DNA from: Solidesulfovibrio carbinoliphilus subsp. oakridgensis | GTDB taxonomy: Bacteria > Desulfobacterota > Desulfovibrionia > Desulfovibrionales > Desulfovibrionaceae | Direction of reading: 5' to 3' | Length of the DNA stretch: 64,000 bases | NCBI RefSeq assembly: GCF_000177215.2 | Contig: NZ_CM001368.1 | Location: 2,679,001 to 2,743,000, forward strand | Shown: positions 25,206-34,200 of the stretch, in pieces | How positions within the stretch are numbered: position 1 is the stretch's first letter | Layout: the number at the start of each line of letters is the position of its first letter | Position numbers and translations under genes: made by a program | The notes under the pieces: generated by a model | Told to the model about the DNA's origin: nothing | The model's database searches: none | What the model saw: only the letters and a program-made list of their open reading frames with translations

Positions 25206-26471
25206 CTAGAACTTCACGCGCTTCGCCGCGTCCAGGGTCCGGGCGAAGTCGTCGTCGGTGTGGGCGAAGGAAGTGAAGGCGCATTCGTAGGCCGAGGGGG
25301 CCAGGAGGACGCCGGCGTCGCGCATCTGGTTGTAAAATGCGGCATAGAGGGCGGCGTCGCCTTTTTTGGCCTCGTCGAAGTTGGTGACCGGGCCGTCGCA
25401 GAAAAAGAGCGTGAAGAGCGAGGCGGCGCGGGCGAGGTGCACGGGCACGCCCTTGGCCCGCAGGATGGCGGCCAGTTCCTCGGACAGGGCCGTGGTCCGG
25501 GCTTCGAGGCCGGCGTAGTCGGCTTTCTTGAGCTGGGTCAGGGTGGCCAGGCCGGCGGCCATGGCCAACGGATTCCCGGACAGGGTGCCGGCCTGGTAGA
25601 CGTCGCCGCAGGGGGCAATGCGCTCCATGATGCGGCGCTTGCCGCCGTAGGCGCCGACGGGCAGGCCGCCGCCGATGATCTTGCCGAGACAGGTCAGGTC
25701 GGGATCGATGCCGTAGACGGCCTGGGCCCCGCCGTAAGCCAGGCGAAAGCCGGTGATGACCTCGTCGAAAATGAGCAACGCGTCGTATCGGGCCGTCAGT
25801 TCGCGCAGGCCTTCGAGGAAGCCGGGGGCCGGGGGCACGAGTCCCATGTTGCCGGCCACGGGCTCGACAATGACGCAGGCGATGTCCGGCCGGGTCTCGA
25901 AGAGGGTCCGGACGGCTTCGAGGTCGTTGTAGGGGGCAAGGAGCGTGTGGCGCACGGTGTCGGCCGGCACGCCCGGGGTGCCGGGGATGCAGAAGGTGGC
26001 CAGTCCCGAGCCGGCGGCGGCCAGGAAGGCGTCGGAATGGCCGTGGTAGCAGCCCTCGAACTTCACGATCATGGACTTGCCGGTGTAGCCCCGGGCGAGC
26101 CGCACGGCGCTCATGGTGGCCTCGGTGCCGGAATTGACCATGCGGACCATCTCGATGCCGGGCACGGCGTCGACCACGGCCTCGGCCAGGGCCACTTCGC
26201 CCGGGCTCGGGGCGCCGAAGCTGGCGCCCCAGTCCACGGCGGCGTGGATGGCGGCCGTGACCGACGGATGGCCGTGGCCGAGCAGCATGGGACCCCAGGA
26301 CATGACGTAGTCGATCATCTCCCGGCCTTCGACCGTGGTCATCTTGGAACCGGCGGCCGAGGCGATGAAAAGCGGATCGCAGCCGACGCTGCGGCAGGCC
26401 CGAACGGGGCTGTTGACGCCGCCGGGAATGAGCTTCTGGGCCTTTTCGAAAAGGGACGCGGACGCGGTCAT
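25206..26471 (-). CDS. hemL: Glutamate-1-semialdehyde 2,1-aminomutase
   Basis: The product is 421 residues. It is a PLP enzyme that turns glutamate 1-semialdehyde into 5-aminolevulinate in the C5 tetrapyrrole pathway. Characteristic stretches: [53 protein letters not shown] and the PLP lysine in [17 protein letters not shown]. The reading frame extends to 26549, but the ATG at 26471 with CCAGGAGACCC is the family start. It lies 23 nt behind the VOC-family gene on the same strand, so both are probably one transcript. Confidence 0.95.
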   Translation of the reverse strand: MTASASLFEKAQKLIPGGVNSPVRACRSVGCDPLFIASAAGSKMTTVEGREMIDYVMSWGPMLLGHGHPSVTAAIHAAVDWGASFGAPSPGEVALAEAVVDAVPGIEMVRMVNSGTEATMSAVRLARGYTGKSMIVKFEGCYHGHSDAFLAAAGSGLATFCIPGTPGVPADTVRHTLLAPYNDLEAVRTLFETRPDIACVIVEPVAGNMGLVPPAPGFLEGLRELTARYDALLIFDEVITGFRLAYGGAQAVYGIDPDLTCLGKIIGGGLPVGAYGGKRRIMERIAPCGDVYQAGTLSGNPLAMAAGLATLTQLKKADYAGLEARTTALSEELAAILRAKGVPVHLARAASLFTLFFCDGPVTNFDEAKKGDAALYAAFYNQMRDAGVLLAPSAYECAFTSFAHTDDDFARTLDAAKRVKF

Positions 26472-26494
26472 GCTTGGGTCTCCTGGATTTCCTG

Positions 26495-26914
26495 TCAGGC
26501 GCTGGCGGCAAAGGTCAGGACATAGCCGTTTATGTCCTCGAAACTGCATTCGCGAGCGCCGTAGAACGTGAGGTGTGGGGCTTTTATGAACGGCACTCTT
26601 TCGCTGACGCGGGCATAGAGGTCATCGAGGTCGTCGCAGTCCAGGGCAAGGACGACGGTGCCGCCGATGCGGGCCTCGGCCAGCCGGGGTAGTTCGGCGG
26701 CCAGCGACGCCCGGGACTGGAACATAAGCCGGGCCTGGCCGCTTGCGACCAGGGCGAAGGCCAGACGGCCGGCGGCGGGCCAGGCCGTGACCTCGTCGCG
26801 CAGGCCCTGGACCACGCCGCGCACAAACGTAAAGCCGAGGGCTTCCACGTAAAAGGCCACGCTGCGATTGACGTCCTCGACCATGAGTTTGGGGGTGGCG
26901 TGCGTGACGGACAT
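26495..26914 (-). CDS. VOC (glyoxalase/bleomycin-resistance) family protein
   Basis: The product is 139 residues made of two beta-alpha-beta-beta-beta repeats of the vicinal oxygen chelate fold. It starts [28 protein letters not shown] and ends in [15 protein letters not shown]. The last motif, with an acidic residue before INGY, is typical of the metal-ligand end of the fold. Substrate is not predictable. The ATG at 26914 has AAGGAG; the longer frame to 27193 is GC-rich noise. It precedes hemL in a likely two-gene operon. Confidence 0.82.
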   Translation of the reverse strand: MSVTHATPKLMVEDVNRSVAFYVEALGFTFVRGVVQGLRDEVTAWPAAGRLAFALVASGQARLMFQSRASLAAELPRLAEARIGGTVVLALDCDDLDDLYARVSERVPFIKAPHLTFYGARECSFEDINGYVLTFAASA

Positions 26915-27475
26915 AAGCACTCCTTCCCGGCAGGCAGACGGACGGCTGCCGGGCCGCAACACCCATCGTAGCCGGGAGCCGCCCCTGGCGCAAGTCCGGC
27001 TCGGCCACGGGCCCGGCGCGGCCCGCACGGCCCCCGCCGTGCGGGGCTGGCCCTCCCCCCATCCCCCGGACGGACACGTGGCCCCGGCCCTTCGCGGGCC
27101 GCACCCGGACCGGGCGCGGGCCTCCTCGGACCGGCCCGAGCCGGCCGGGAGTCGGAAAAGCATGTGCTTTTTTGCACGATTTCCAGGCAACATGCTTGAA
27201 TTAAATACTATTTATTTTTAGCCCTCCCCCGGAATGCGGGCTTTTACGACTTGACATCCGTCTCTCCCTCCTCTAGGAAGCGAAACTGGGGCACACGCCG
27301 AGAATGACTCCGTATCATCCTCGCGGCTCGAATTCATCTCCGAGAGTATTCTGCGTAGCGTCAATCACCTTCCGATCCATGGTCGCCGCTCCCTGGGTCC
27401 CCGCACCAACAGCTTTGATTTCCGTCGCATTTGCGCGGGGTCATTGCATTATCACTGCATGGAGGTCCGTGCATT
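26915..27475. other. 561-bp divergent spacer with structured GC segment and AT-rich promoter zone
   Basis: No credible gene is seen here. 26940-27150 is extremely GC-rich and full of hairpins: GCACGGC-CCCC-GCCGTGC (27025-27042) and GGCCC-TTCGC-GGGCC (27086-27100). At 27156-27173 AAAAGCATGTGCTTTTTT resembles a short terminator. Beyond it, 27175-27220 is AT-rich. A plus-strand structured RNA ending near 27173 is possible; alternatively the segment is the leader of the VOC gene on the minus strand. Confidence 0.4.
27251..27279 (+). promoter_or_regulatory. Possible sigma-70-type promoter of the 3D-domain gene
   Basis: TTGACA (27251-27256), 17-nt spacer, TAGGAA (27274-27279). The -35 is perfect and the -10 weak. 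It would give a leader of about 190 nt before the ATG at 27476, within which TGCATTATCACTGCA is a small inverted repeat. Confidence 0.35.
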
Positions 27476-27901
27476 ATGAAAGTCATAACAGTCTTGTTTG
27501 CGGTACTGCTTTTCGCAGCCGCGTCCACATCTTCCGCAAACACCAGTATTTCCACAAAAAATATACCCTCCAAAAAAAGCATCTCCGCCACGATCACGGC
27601 CTACACGCCGGACCCGAGGGAGAACGGCGGCCCGGGCACCAAATCCGGCACCGCCATCGGCACGCCCATCCGGTCGGGCATCGTGGCGGTCTCCCGCGAC
27701 CTGCTCCGGTCGGGCTGGGACTACGGCAACAAGGTCCATATCAAGGGGCTTGGGGTCTTCATTATCGAGGACACGATGCACCAGCGGTACCGGCGCACCA
27801 TCGACGTGGCCGTGCCGGACATGGCCTCGGCCCAGAAGATCGGCAAGATGACCGATATCGAGGTGACGCTTCTGGAAGACGGCCACGGGGCGGACGGCTA
27901 G
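27476..27901 (+). CDS. Secreted 3D-domain protein
   Basis: The product is 141 residues. A signal peptide (MKVITVLFAVLLFAAASTSSA) and a lysine/serine linker precede a 3D (three-aspartate) double-psi beta-barrel domain (about 37-135). Features: ATITAYTPDPRENGGPGTKSG, GIVAVSRDLLRSGWDYGNKV, and EDTMHQRYRRTIDVAVPD, which contains the defining acidic residues. The domain is shared with MltA and YabE/Rpf-like cell-wall enzymes, so peptidoglycan cleavage outside the inner membrane is likely. TGGAGG precedes the ATG. The N-terminal part has lower GC and more lysine than neighbours. Confidence 0.82.
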   Translation: MKVITVLFAVLLFAAASTSSANTSISTKNIPSKKSISATITAYTPDPRENGGPGTKSGTAIGTPIRSGIVAVSRDLLRSGWDYGNKVHIKGLGVFIIEDTMHQRYRRTIDVAVPDMASAQKIGKMTDIEVTLLEDGHGADG

Positions 27902-28023
27902 TATTGCTTCCCTTAAAAAAATCAATGGGTTTACCTGGTTACCCATGGACAGGAAGGGACTTGCTTCAGGGACGCGACACGCGCGTCGCGATGCCGGCGT
28001 TGCGGGCCGAAGGGAGGATTCGC

Positions 28024-30168
28024 CTAGACCTTTTTGACCACCACCAGGGTGACGTCGTCCTTCTGGCGGCCGCCGGCCCGGAACGCGGCCAGGTCGCGCA
28101 GCACCGTGGCCACGATGGCCGCCGCCGACTCGCGGGCCGCGCGCCGGATGCTCTCCCGGAACCGCTCCTTGCCGTACATCTCCCCGCCGGGGTTGCGCGT
28201 CTCCCAGATGCCGTCCGTGCCAAGGACCAGGACCAGTCCCGGCCGGGCAAAGGGCCTGACGTTTTCCTCGTAGCGGTAGTCCGGCTGGATGCCGAGCGGC
28301 AGGCCGCGCCCGGTCCAGGCCGTGAAGGCGTCGGCTTCGGGATCGTAGAGCAGGGCCGGATCGTGGCCGGCCCGCACGTAGCGGGCCTGCCCGGCCAGGG
28401 GCCGGATCTCCATGGCCACGAGCGTCATGAACCGGCCCGAATCCCCGACATCGCGGGCCAGCAGCCGGTTGGCCCGGCTGACGCGCTCGGCCGGGGTTTC
28501 GCTGTCCTCGGTGGCCAGCAGCAGGGCCCGGCCCGTGGCCATGAGGAGCGCCGAGGGCAGGCCGTGGCCGGTCACGTCCCCGACCACGGTGTCGAGGCAG
28601 ACCTCCCCGTCCCGGACCACGGCCCGGTAGTCGAAGTAGTCGCCCCCGGTCTCGTCGCAGGAAAGCCCCACCCCGGCCACGTCCAGGCCCGGAATCTCCG
28701 GCGGCGCGGCCGGCAGCAGGTTGCGCTGCACCTCCTGGGCCACTTCCATGGACCGTTGCAGCCGCAGGTGGTCGGCCAGGACCGGCACGGTTTCGTTGAA
28801 GGCGTCGATGAGCGTCTGGCGTTCGTCGCCCACCCGCATCGTCAGGCGCACGGAGAAATCGCCCCCGCCGAGCCGCTTCCAGGCTTCGACCATGTGCAGC
28901 AGCGGACGGACAAAGGCCCGGGTGCTCAGAAAGGCGGCCACGGTCACGGCCACCAGGACCGCGGCCACGGCCAGCCCGGTCAGGCGCACGATGCCCCCCG
29001 TCGCGGACAGGATCTCCTGCCCGGCCTGCTCGGCCAGGGGGGCCAGCATGGATTTGGGCACGATGCACAGAAACGAGGCCCCGCCCATGAGGCTCGAATA
29101 GGCCCAGAAGGCCTCCTGGCCGCCAAAGGGCAGCTCGGCCACGCCGGCCTTTTCGCGCTGCATGGTGGCGATCAGGGCGGCCAGCCCGGCCGCGTCGGCG
29201 GAGGTCAGGCGTTCGAAATTGACGGTGCTTTTCCAGTCCGGCGCCTGGCCCTCGGGCGTGCGCTCGGCCCAGACCGTGAGTTCCGGCCGGCCGGCCTGGT
29301 CGGCCGCGGGCGGGGCCACCACAAAGGTGCGCATGGCCTCGGACCACTGGGAGGCGATTTCCTGCTGCTGGAGAAACCGGGCCAGCGGCACGTCCAGGCT
29401 GGCCACGCCGGCAAACCGGCCGTCCGGGCCGGCAAAGGCCTTGGACAAGGTGAGCGTCACTTGGCCCGTGGCCGCGTCCACGGCCGGATGGTTCCAGACG
29501 ACCCCGCCGCCGACCGGCGCCTGGGGGACGAAGGCCGCCCGGGCCGCCTGATACCAGGGCCGGTCCCTCGGGTCGTAGTCGGCCGGGTAGCCGACGTGGC
29601 CGGGGAAGGAGACGTGGCTGCCGTCGGCCAGGGTGACGCCGGCGAAAAGGAGCAGGTCGCCGAGCTCGCTGCGAAGCAGGGCGAAGGCCGGCCCCAGGGC
29701 GGCCAGCCGGGCGTCCGCGCTGCCGGTCGCCCGGGCCCCGGGCGGCCGGTAGACCACCGGGTTGTCGCGGCTGACCGGCAGGGGCTCGGCCCCGCCGTCG
29801 GCCCGGCGCCGGGTGTAGTCTTGGGCGACCTCCATATCCGGCGGCGCTTTCCGGTCCCGGTCCCCGTCGGAAGCCCGATAGACCGCCGTATTGGCGGGCG
29901 CGGGCCCGGCCAGGGCCCGGGCGGCCTCGGTGGCGAGTACGGTCAGGCTGAAATCCATGGCGCTTTTCGACCGGCGCAGGATCAGCGCGTAGTCCTCGGC
30001 CGTCTGGCGCAGTTCGTTTTTGACGATGTCCGTCATCATCGCCCGGCCCTCGCCGGCGATGGTCCGGCCGAGCCTGACGACGTGGCCCCGGGTGAAGGAC
30101 GTGACCACGACCAGGGGCACCAGGCTGAATCCCAGCAGAATAAGGAAGAATTTCCAACGAAGCCGCAT
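28024..30168 (-). CDS. Membrane sensor with HAMP and PP2C (RsbU/SpoIIE-type) phosphatase domain
   Basis: The product is 714 residues. TM1 (about 5-27) is followed by a large extracytoplasmic Cache-like sensor region, TM2 near 395-418 and a HAMP segment. The C-terminal PP2C/SpoIIE domain (about 480-714) has GVGLSCDETGGDYFDY, VVGDVTGHGLPSALLMATGRALL and LVLGTDGIWETRNPGGEMYG, with the metal-binding aspartates present. Such proteins dephosphorylate STAS antagonists and so switch partner signalling. The nearest STAS protein in view is at 2636-2998; no kinase is adjacent. The start at 30168 with GTGGAGGAGC is clear; an upstream frame to 30282 is not needed. Confidence 0.88.
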   Translation of the reverse strand: MRLRWKFFLILLGFSLVPLVVVTSFTRGHVVRLGRTIAGEGRAMMTDIVKNELRQTAEDYALILRRSKSAMDFSLTVLATEAARALAGPAPANTAVYRASDGDRDRKAPPDMEVAQDYTRRRADGGAEPLPVSRDNPVVYRPPGARATGSADARLAALGPAFALLRSELGDLLLFAGVTLADGSHVSFPGHVGYPADYDPRDRPWYQAARAAFVPQAPVGGGVVWNHPAVDAATGQVTLTLSKAFAGPDGRFAGVASLDVPLARFLQQQEIASQWSEAMRTFVVAPPAADQAGRPELTVWAERTPEGQAPDWKSTVNFERLTSADAAGLAALIATMQREKAGVAELPFGGQEAFWAYSSLMGGASFLCIVPKSMLAPLAEQAGQEILSATGGIVRLTGLAVAAVLVAVTVAAFLSTRAFVRPLLHMVEAWKRLGGGDFSVRLTMRVGDERQTLIDAFNETVPVLADHLRLQRSMEVAQEVQRNLLPAAPPEIPGLDVAGVGLSCDETGGDYFDYRAVVRDGEVCLDTVVGDVTGHGLPSALLMATGRALLLATEDSETPAERVSRANRLLARDVGDSGRFMTLVAMEIRPLAGQARYVRAGHDPALLYDPEADAFTAWTGRGLPLGIQPDYRYEENVRPFARPGLVLVLGTDGIWETRNPGGEMYGKERFRESIRRAARESAAAIVATVLRDLAAFRAGGRQKDDVTLVVVKKV

Positions 30169-30323
30169 GCGCTCCTCCACCTGCACCCTACGAGACAGGC
30201 AGGGACGGCGCAACGCAAAATCCGGCGGCCCGGGGAGGCCTTCTTGACTTGGCCCGGCGATTCGGCAAGGATTCGCCGACACGTGGCGCTCTCGCCGCAG
30301 TCGCCCTTTTCCGGAGAAACGCC

Positions 30324-30713
30324 ATGCTCGTTGCCGACCTCATGACCAGCCAGTTGCGGTGCCTGCGCGAAACCGACAGTCTGGCCGACGCCGTGGCCGC
30401 CATGCAGGAACTTTTCATCCGCCATATCCCGGTGGTGGACGAGGCCGGACGGCTGGCCGGGCTGGTCACCCAGCGGGATCTGCTGTCCCTGGAACACAAA
30501 AAGGATCCCACCACCCCGCTTCGGGACATCATGCGGTCGGACGTGGCCACCGTCAGCCCGGACACGCCGCTGCGGGCCGCGGCCGAAACCATGATCTACA
30601 ACAAATACGGCTGCCTGCCCGTGGTCGAGGCCGGCGGGCTCGTGGGCATCATCACGGAAACCGATTTTCTCAAGCTGGCCATCTTTCCCATCGCCCCCAA
30701 ACGCGGGGACTAG
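30324..30713 (+). CDS. CBS-pair protein
   Basis: The product is 129 residues, one CBS pair and nothing else. CBS1 starts MLVADLMTSQLRCLRETDSLADAVAAM with IPVVDEAGRLAGLVTQRDLL. CBS2 is DIMRSDVATVSPDTPLRAAAETM with LPVVEAGGLVGIITETDFLKLA. Stand-alone CBS pairs bind adenosine nucleotides and often regulate a partner. The ATG at 30324 is preceded by CCGGAGAAAC. It is divergent from the PP2C sensor gene, sharing a 155-bp spacer, so a functional link is possible. Confidence 0.85.
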   Translation: MLVADLMTSQLRCLRETDSLADAVAAMQELFIRHIPVVDEAGRLAGLVTQRDLLSLEHKKDPTTPLRDIMRSDVATVSPDTPLRAAAETMIYNKYGCLPVVEAGGLVGIITETDFLKLAIFPIAPKRGD

Positions 30714-30830
30714 CCCCGGCCCGGCCGGCGGATCGCAGGGCCCCGGACGTTTGCCCGGGCCGGCCGGGCCGCCGCCGGGCGGACGGCCACCGGGGCCACA
30801 AGGCCCTCGGGGCCCCGAAGGAGTGACGCC

Positions 30831-31331
30831 ATGACGCTGTTTCGCCTCCTGCCCCTGACCCTGGCGATGGCGCTTTGCCTGTCGGCCCTGCCGGCCGGCC
30901 GGGCGGCCGCCGCCTCCGACCTCACCCGCTACAAGGACCTGCGCAACGACTACGTCAAGGTGACGGACATCAAGGAACGGGACCGGACCGAGGAACAGTA
31001 CGTGGAGTCCGGCGGCAAGGTGACCCTGCAAAAGATCCCTTACAAGGAAGTGATGGTCACGGCCGAACTGATCCAGAAGCCGCCCACCTCCATGGACACC
31101 ATGTTCAGCGGCGCCGAACCCCTCTTCAAGGTCTGCATGTCCCGTTTCGATGCCGCGGACAAGCCCCTGGAGGACGACTGCCAGTCCCTGCGCTTCCAGA
31201 GCATGGTCAAAGGCAACGTGGGCACCGCCTCCTTCCGGCTCCCCCAGGACACGGCCCGCTACGAATTCCGGGTGGCCCAGAAGCAGGGCGACAAGGGCTC
31301 GACCATCAAGCTCTGGACGCCGGTCAACTAG
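30831..31331 (+). CDS. Secreted protein of unknown function
   Basis: The product is 166 residues. A signal peptide (LLPLTLAMALCLSALPAGRAAA) leads to a mature domain of about 138 residues with two cysteines (KVCMSRF and DDCQSLRF) that may form a periplasmic disulfide. The rest looks beta-rich (GKVTLQKIPYKEVMVTAELI, TARYEFRVAQKQGDKGSTIKLWTPVN). A good Shine-Dalgarno (GAAGGAG) precedes the ATG. It follows the CBS gene by 117 bp. I do not recognise a family. Confidence 0.7.
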   Translation: MTLFRLLPLTLAMALCLSALPAGRAAAASDLTRYKDLRNDYVKVTDIKERDRTEEQYVESGGKVTLQKIPYKEVMVTAELIQKPPTSMDTMFSGAEPLFKVCMSRFDAADKPLEDDCQSLRFQSMVKGNVGTASFRLPQDTARYEFRVAQKQGDKGSTIKLWTPVN

Positions 31332-31474
31332 CCCCGCCCCGGTTCCATCCCCTTCTTTATAGTTGCGCGGCGAAAGTGCCTTGCGCTATCCTTGATTTTC
31401 CTGGGAATGCGTGGGCATCGGGCCTGGCCCATGCCGCTTCCCCGGCCATTTCGACACCGTGGCAGGGGGTTCCG

Positions 31475-33919
31475 ATGACGTCTCCCCGCATCCTGATCGT
31501 TGGCGAGGACAAAACGTCCGCCGCCGCCCTGGCCGGACTGCTTGGCGCCCACGGCTACCGGACCACGGGGCCGGCCGGATCCTGCCGCGAGGCCCTGGAA
31601 GCCGCCGAATCGGACCGCCCGGACCTGGCCGTCATGGATCTGGTCCTCGAAGGGGCCTGCGACGGCCTGGACGCGGCCGCGCTCCTGCGCGACGGGCTCG
31701 ACATCCCGGTCATCCTCCTTGGCGTCAACGGCGATGCCCGCGTCCGGGAACGGGCCAGGCAGGCCGGGGCCTGTTCGCTCCTGCCCAGATGCCCGGACAT
31801 CCAGGCCCTTCTCGTGGCCATCGAAACCGCGCTCGCCCGCAAGCGGGCCGAGGCCGCCCTGCGCCAGGGCGAGATCCGGGGCCGGGCCCTGTTCGCGGCC
31901 GCGCCCGCGGCCCTGGTCCTTTTGGACGCCGCCGGGCGCATCCGGGACGCCAACCCGGCGGCCGAGCGGCTCTTCGGGTCCCCGCCGGACGGCCTGGCCG
32001 GGCTGCCCCTCAGCCGGCTCCTGGCCCCGGGCGACGCCGCGGCCGGAGAAGCCCTTCTCGCCGCCGGCCTTGGCGGCGCATCCGGCCACGCCCGGGCCCG
32101 GGGCCGGCGGCCGGACAACGGGGGGCGCGGCGGGGAATTCCCCCTGGCCCTGTCCATGGCCCCGCTGCGCCTTTCCGGCGCGGCCCACGCCCTGCTCGAA
32201 GCCCGCCCGGCCAGCCTTGCCGGCTGCCGGCCCGACCACCCCGAAACCGACCTGTCCCTCTCGGCCGAGGGCTTTTTCGTCATCGACGCCGACGGCCGGC
32301 TCCGGCTGGTCAACGCCGCCTGCACCCGGGTCTTTGGCCTGTGTTCCGTGCCCGAGCCCGGCCTGCCGCTGGAGGCGGCCCTCCCGTCGGAACTGGCCAC
32401 GTCGCTGGCCCGCGACGCCTCCCGGGTCATCGCCTGGAACGAGCCGGTCAAAAAAGAGATGACGACCACGATCTGCGGTACGGACAAGACCCTGCTCCTC
32501 TCCCTTTTCCCCATGGGGATCGACGAGGCCTCGCGCCTGGCCGGGGGGCTGGTCAGCGACATCACGGACCGGAAGCATCTCGAAAACCAGTTGGCCCACA
32601 TGGCCTTTCACGATCCCCTGACCGGCCTCCCCAACCGCAGCCTGTGCCTGGACCGCATAAGGCAGGCCATCGAGCGGAGCAAACGGCGCGAGAACTACCA
32701 GTATGCCGTCATCTTCCTCGACCTCGACCGGTTCAAGGTCATAAACGACAGCCTGGGCCACCACATGGGCGACCGGCTCCTGGAGGGGGTGTCGCGGCGG
32801 CTTCGGGACTGCGTGCGGGGCCTGGACACCGTGGCCCGGCTCGGCGGCGACGAGTTTGTGGTCCTTTTGGAAGAGACCGGATCCAACCGGGAGATCATCA
32901 GGATCGTCAAGCGGATACGCACGGCCATAAGCGACATCTTCGTCCTTTGCGACCACGACATCCACGTCACCTGCTCCATGGGCATCGTCATAAGCCCGGC
33001 CCTGTACGACAAGCCCGAGGAGCTCCTGCGAAACGCCAACATCGCGCTCCACCGGGCCAAGGGCGAGGGGCGAAACCGGTTCAAGGTCTTCAACACCAGG
33101 ATGCTCGAGGACGCCATCCGGCTCATGGACCTGGAAAACGACCTGCGCCTGGCCCTTAAGCGCGGGGAGTTCTTCCTCGACTACCAGCCCATCCTGGCTC
33201 TGCGCGACCGGCGGCTGACCGGGTTCGAGGCGCTGGTTCGCTGGCGGCGTCCGGGCAAGGGCGTGGCCTCGCCCATGGAGTTCATTCCCGTGGCCGAGGA
33301 CACCGGCCTCATCGTGCCGCTCGGGCTTTGGGTCCTTGGCGAGGCCTGCCAAACCATGGCCGCCTGGCAAAAGCGTTTCCCCGGGGCCGAGCACCTGTCC
33401 ATGAGTGTCAACCTCTCGGCCAAGCAGCTGGCCCAGCCGACCATGGTCGAGGAGGTGGAGCGGATCCTGCGCGCGACCGGCCTCGACCCGCGCACGCTCA
33501 AGCTCGAAATCACCGAATCGGTCATCATGGACAACCCGGAAGTGTCGATCCTGCGCTTAAAGCGCTTGAAGGAACTCGGCGTGCGCCTGTCGGTCGACGA
33601 CTTCGGCACCGGCTATTCCTCGCTCTCCTACCTGCAGCGCTTCCCCATCGACACCCTCAAGGTGGACCGGGCCTTTGTCAGCGACATCGAAGCTTCCGAG
33701 AACCGCAAGATCGTCGGCGCCGTGGTGGCCCTCGCCCACAGCCTCGGCCTCGACGTGGTGGCCGAAGGCGTGGAACTGGAAACCCAGTCCGACGTCCTCG
33801 AAGGATTTAACTGCGAGGCCGGGCAAGGGTTTCTCTTCTCCAGGCCGGTCTGCGGGGAAGATGTGGAGCGGATGCTGGGAACGACGCGCGAAGGGAAAAC
33901 GGGGGAAACGGAAGGTTGA
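31475..33919 (+). CDS. REC(degenerate)-PAS-GGDEF-EAL c-di-GMP protein
   Basis: The product is 814 residues: a receiver-like domain (1-120), PAS-type regions (about 130-245 and 265-370), GGDEF (about 375-540) and EAL (about 555-800). The receiver has a phospho-aspartate (VMDLVL), but the acidic pair is VGEDK and the conserved lysine strand reads LLPRCPD, so it looks degenerate. The GGDEF motif is intact, with an RGLD inhibitory site five residues before it. EAL residues look active (FEALVRW, NLSAKQ, EITES, DDFGTGYSS, EGVE). It probably makes and/or cleaves c-di-GMP. The start at 31475 is the first ATG that yields the receiver. Confidence 0.92.
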   Translation: MTSPRILIVGEDKTSAAALAGLLGAHGYRTTGPAGSCREALEAAESDRPDLAVMDLVLEGACDGLDAAALLRDGLDIPVILLGVNGDARVRERARQAGACSLLPRCPDIQALLVAIETALARKRAEAALRQGEIRGRALFAAAPAALVLLDAAGRIRDANPAAERLFGSPPDGLAGLPLSRLLAPGDAAAGEALLAAGLGGASGHARARGRRPDNGGRGGEFPLALSMAPLRLSGAAHALLEARPASLAGCRPDHPETDLSLSAEGFFVIDADGRLRLVNAACTRVFGLCSVPEPGLPLEAALPSELATSLARDASRVIAWNEPVKKEMTTTICGTDKTLLLSLFPMGIDEASRLAGGLVSDITDRKHLENQLAHMAFHDPLTGLPNRSLCLDRIRQAIERSKRRENYQYAVIFLDLDRFKVINDSLGHHMGDRLLEGVSRRLRDCVRGLDTVARLGGDEFVVLLEETGSNREIIRIVKRIRTAISDIFVLCDHDIHVTCSMGIVISPALYDKPEELLRNANIALHRAKGEGRNRFKVFNTRMLEDAIRLMDLENDLRLALKRGEFFLDYQPILALRDRRLTGFEALVRWRRPGKGVASPMEFIPVAEDTGLIVPLGLWVLGEACQTMAAWQKRFPGAEHLSMSVNLSAKQLAQPTMVEEVERILRATGLDPRTLKLEITESVIMDNPEVSILRLKRLKELGVRLSVDDFGTGYSSLSYLQRFPIDTLKVDRAFVSDIEASENRKIVGAVVALAHSLGLDVVAEGVELETQSDVLEGFNCEAGQGFLFSRPVCGEDVERMLGTTREGKTGETEG

Positions 33920-33953
33920 CATTCCGGCCATTTGATATATATCTTTGATATAT
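33916..33953 (+). promoter_or_regulatory. vapBC promoter with overlapping palindromic operator
   Basis: TTGACA (33916-33921, overlapping the stop of the previous gene), 16-nt spacer, TATATC (33938-33943). The inverted repeat ATATATC-TTT-GATATAT (33937-33953) covers the -10 and start region, as expected for autorepression by a VapB/VapBC complex. The site is strikingly AT-rich for this genome. Confidence 0.75.
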
Positions 33954-33966
33954 ACTGGAGGACGCC

Positions 33967-34200
33967 ATGCAGGAAGCCAAGCTTTTCATCAACGGACGGA
34001 GCCAGGCTGTGCGACTCCCCAAGGAATTCCGGTTCGAGGGCGAAACCGTGTGCATCAAGCGGGTGGGCAAGGCTGTGGTGCTTTTGCCCAAGCTCCGGCC
34101 GTTTGACGGCCTCTTTGAGGCGCTTTCGCGCTTCAGCCCGGATTTCATGGAAGAACGGAACCAGCCCCCGGTGCAGGAACGGGAAGCTTCCTTTTCATGA
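33967..34200 (+). CDS. vapB: Type II antitoxin, VapB (AbrB-like DNA-binding)
   Basis: The product is 77 residues. An N-terminal swapped-hairpin AbrB/MazE-like DNA-binding domain (MQEAKLFINGRSQAVRLPKEFRFEG, about 1-45) is followed by an acidic/hydrophobic tail that would wrap the toxin (FEALSRFSPDFMEE). It neutralises the VapC ribonuclease and represses its own promoter. TGGAGG precedes the ATG. The stop overlaps the toxin start by 4 nt, securing co-translation. Confidence 0.9.
   Translation: MQEAKLFINGRSQAVRLPKEFRFEGETVCIKRVGKAVVLLPKLRPFDGLFEALSRFSPDFMEERNQPPVQEREASFS

Noticed and set aside
27304-30345. Very long plus-strand frame (over 1000 codons) opposite the PP2C sensor gene
   Set aside because: Its translation is low-complexity (glycine, arginine, glutamine, histidine) and antisense to a gene with clear domains; in GC-rich DNA such shadow frames are expected.
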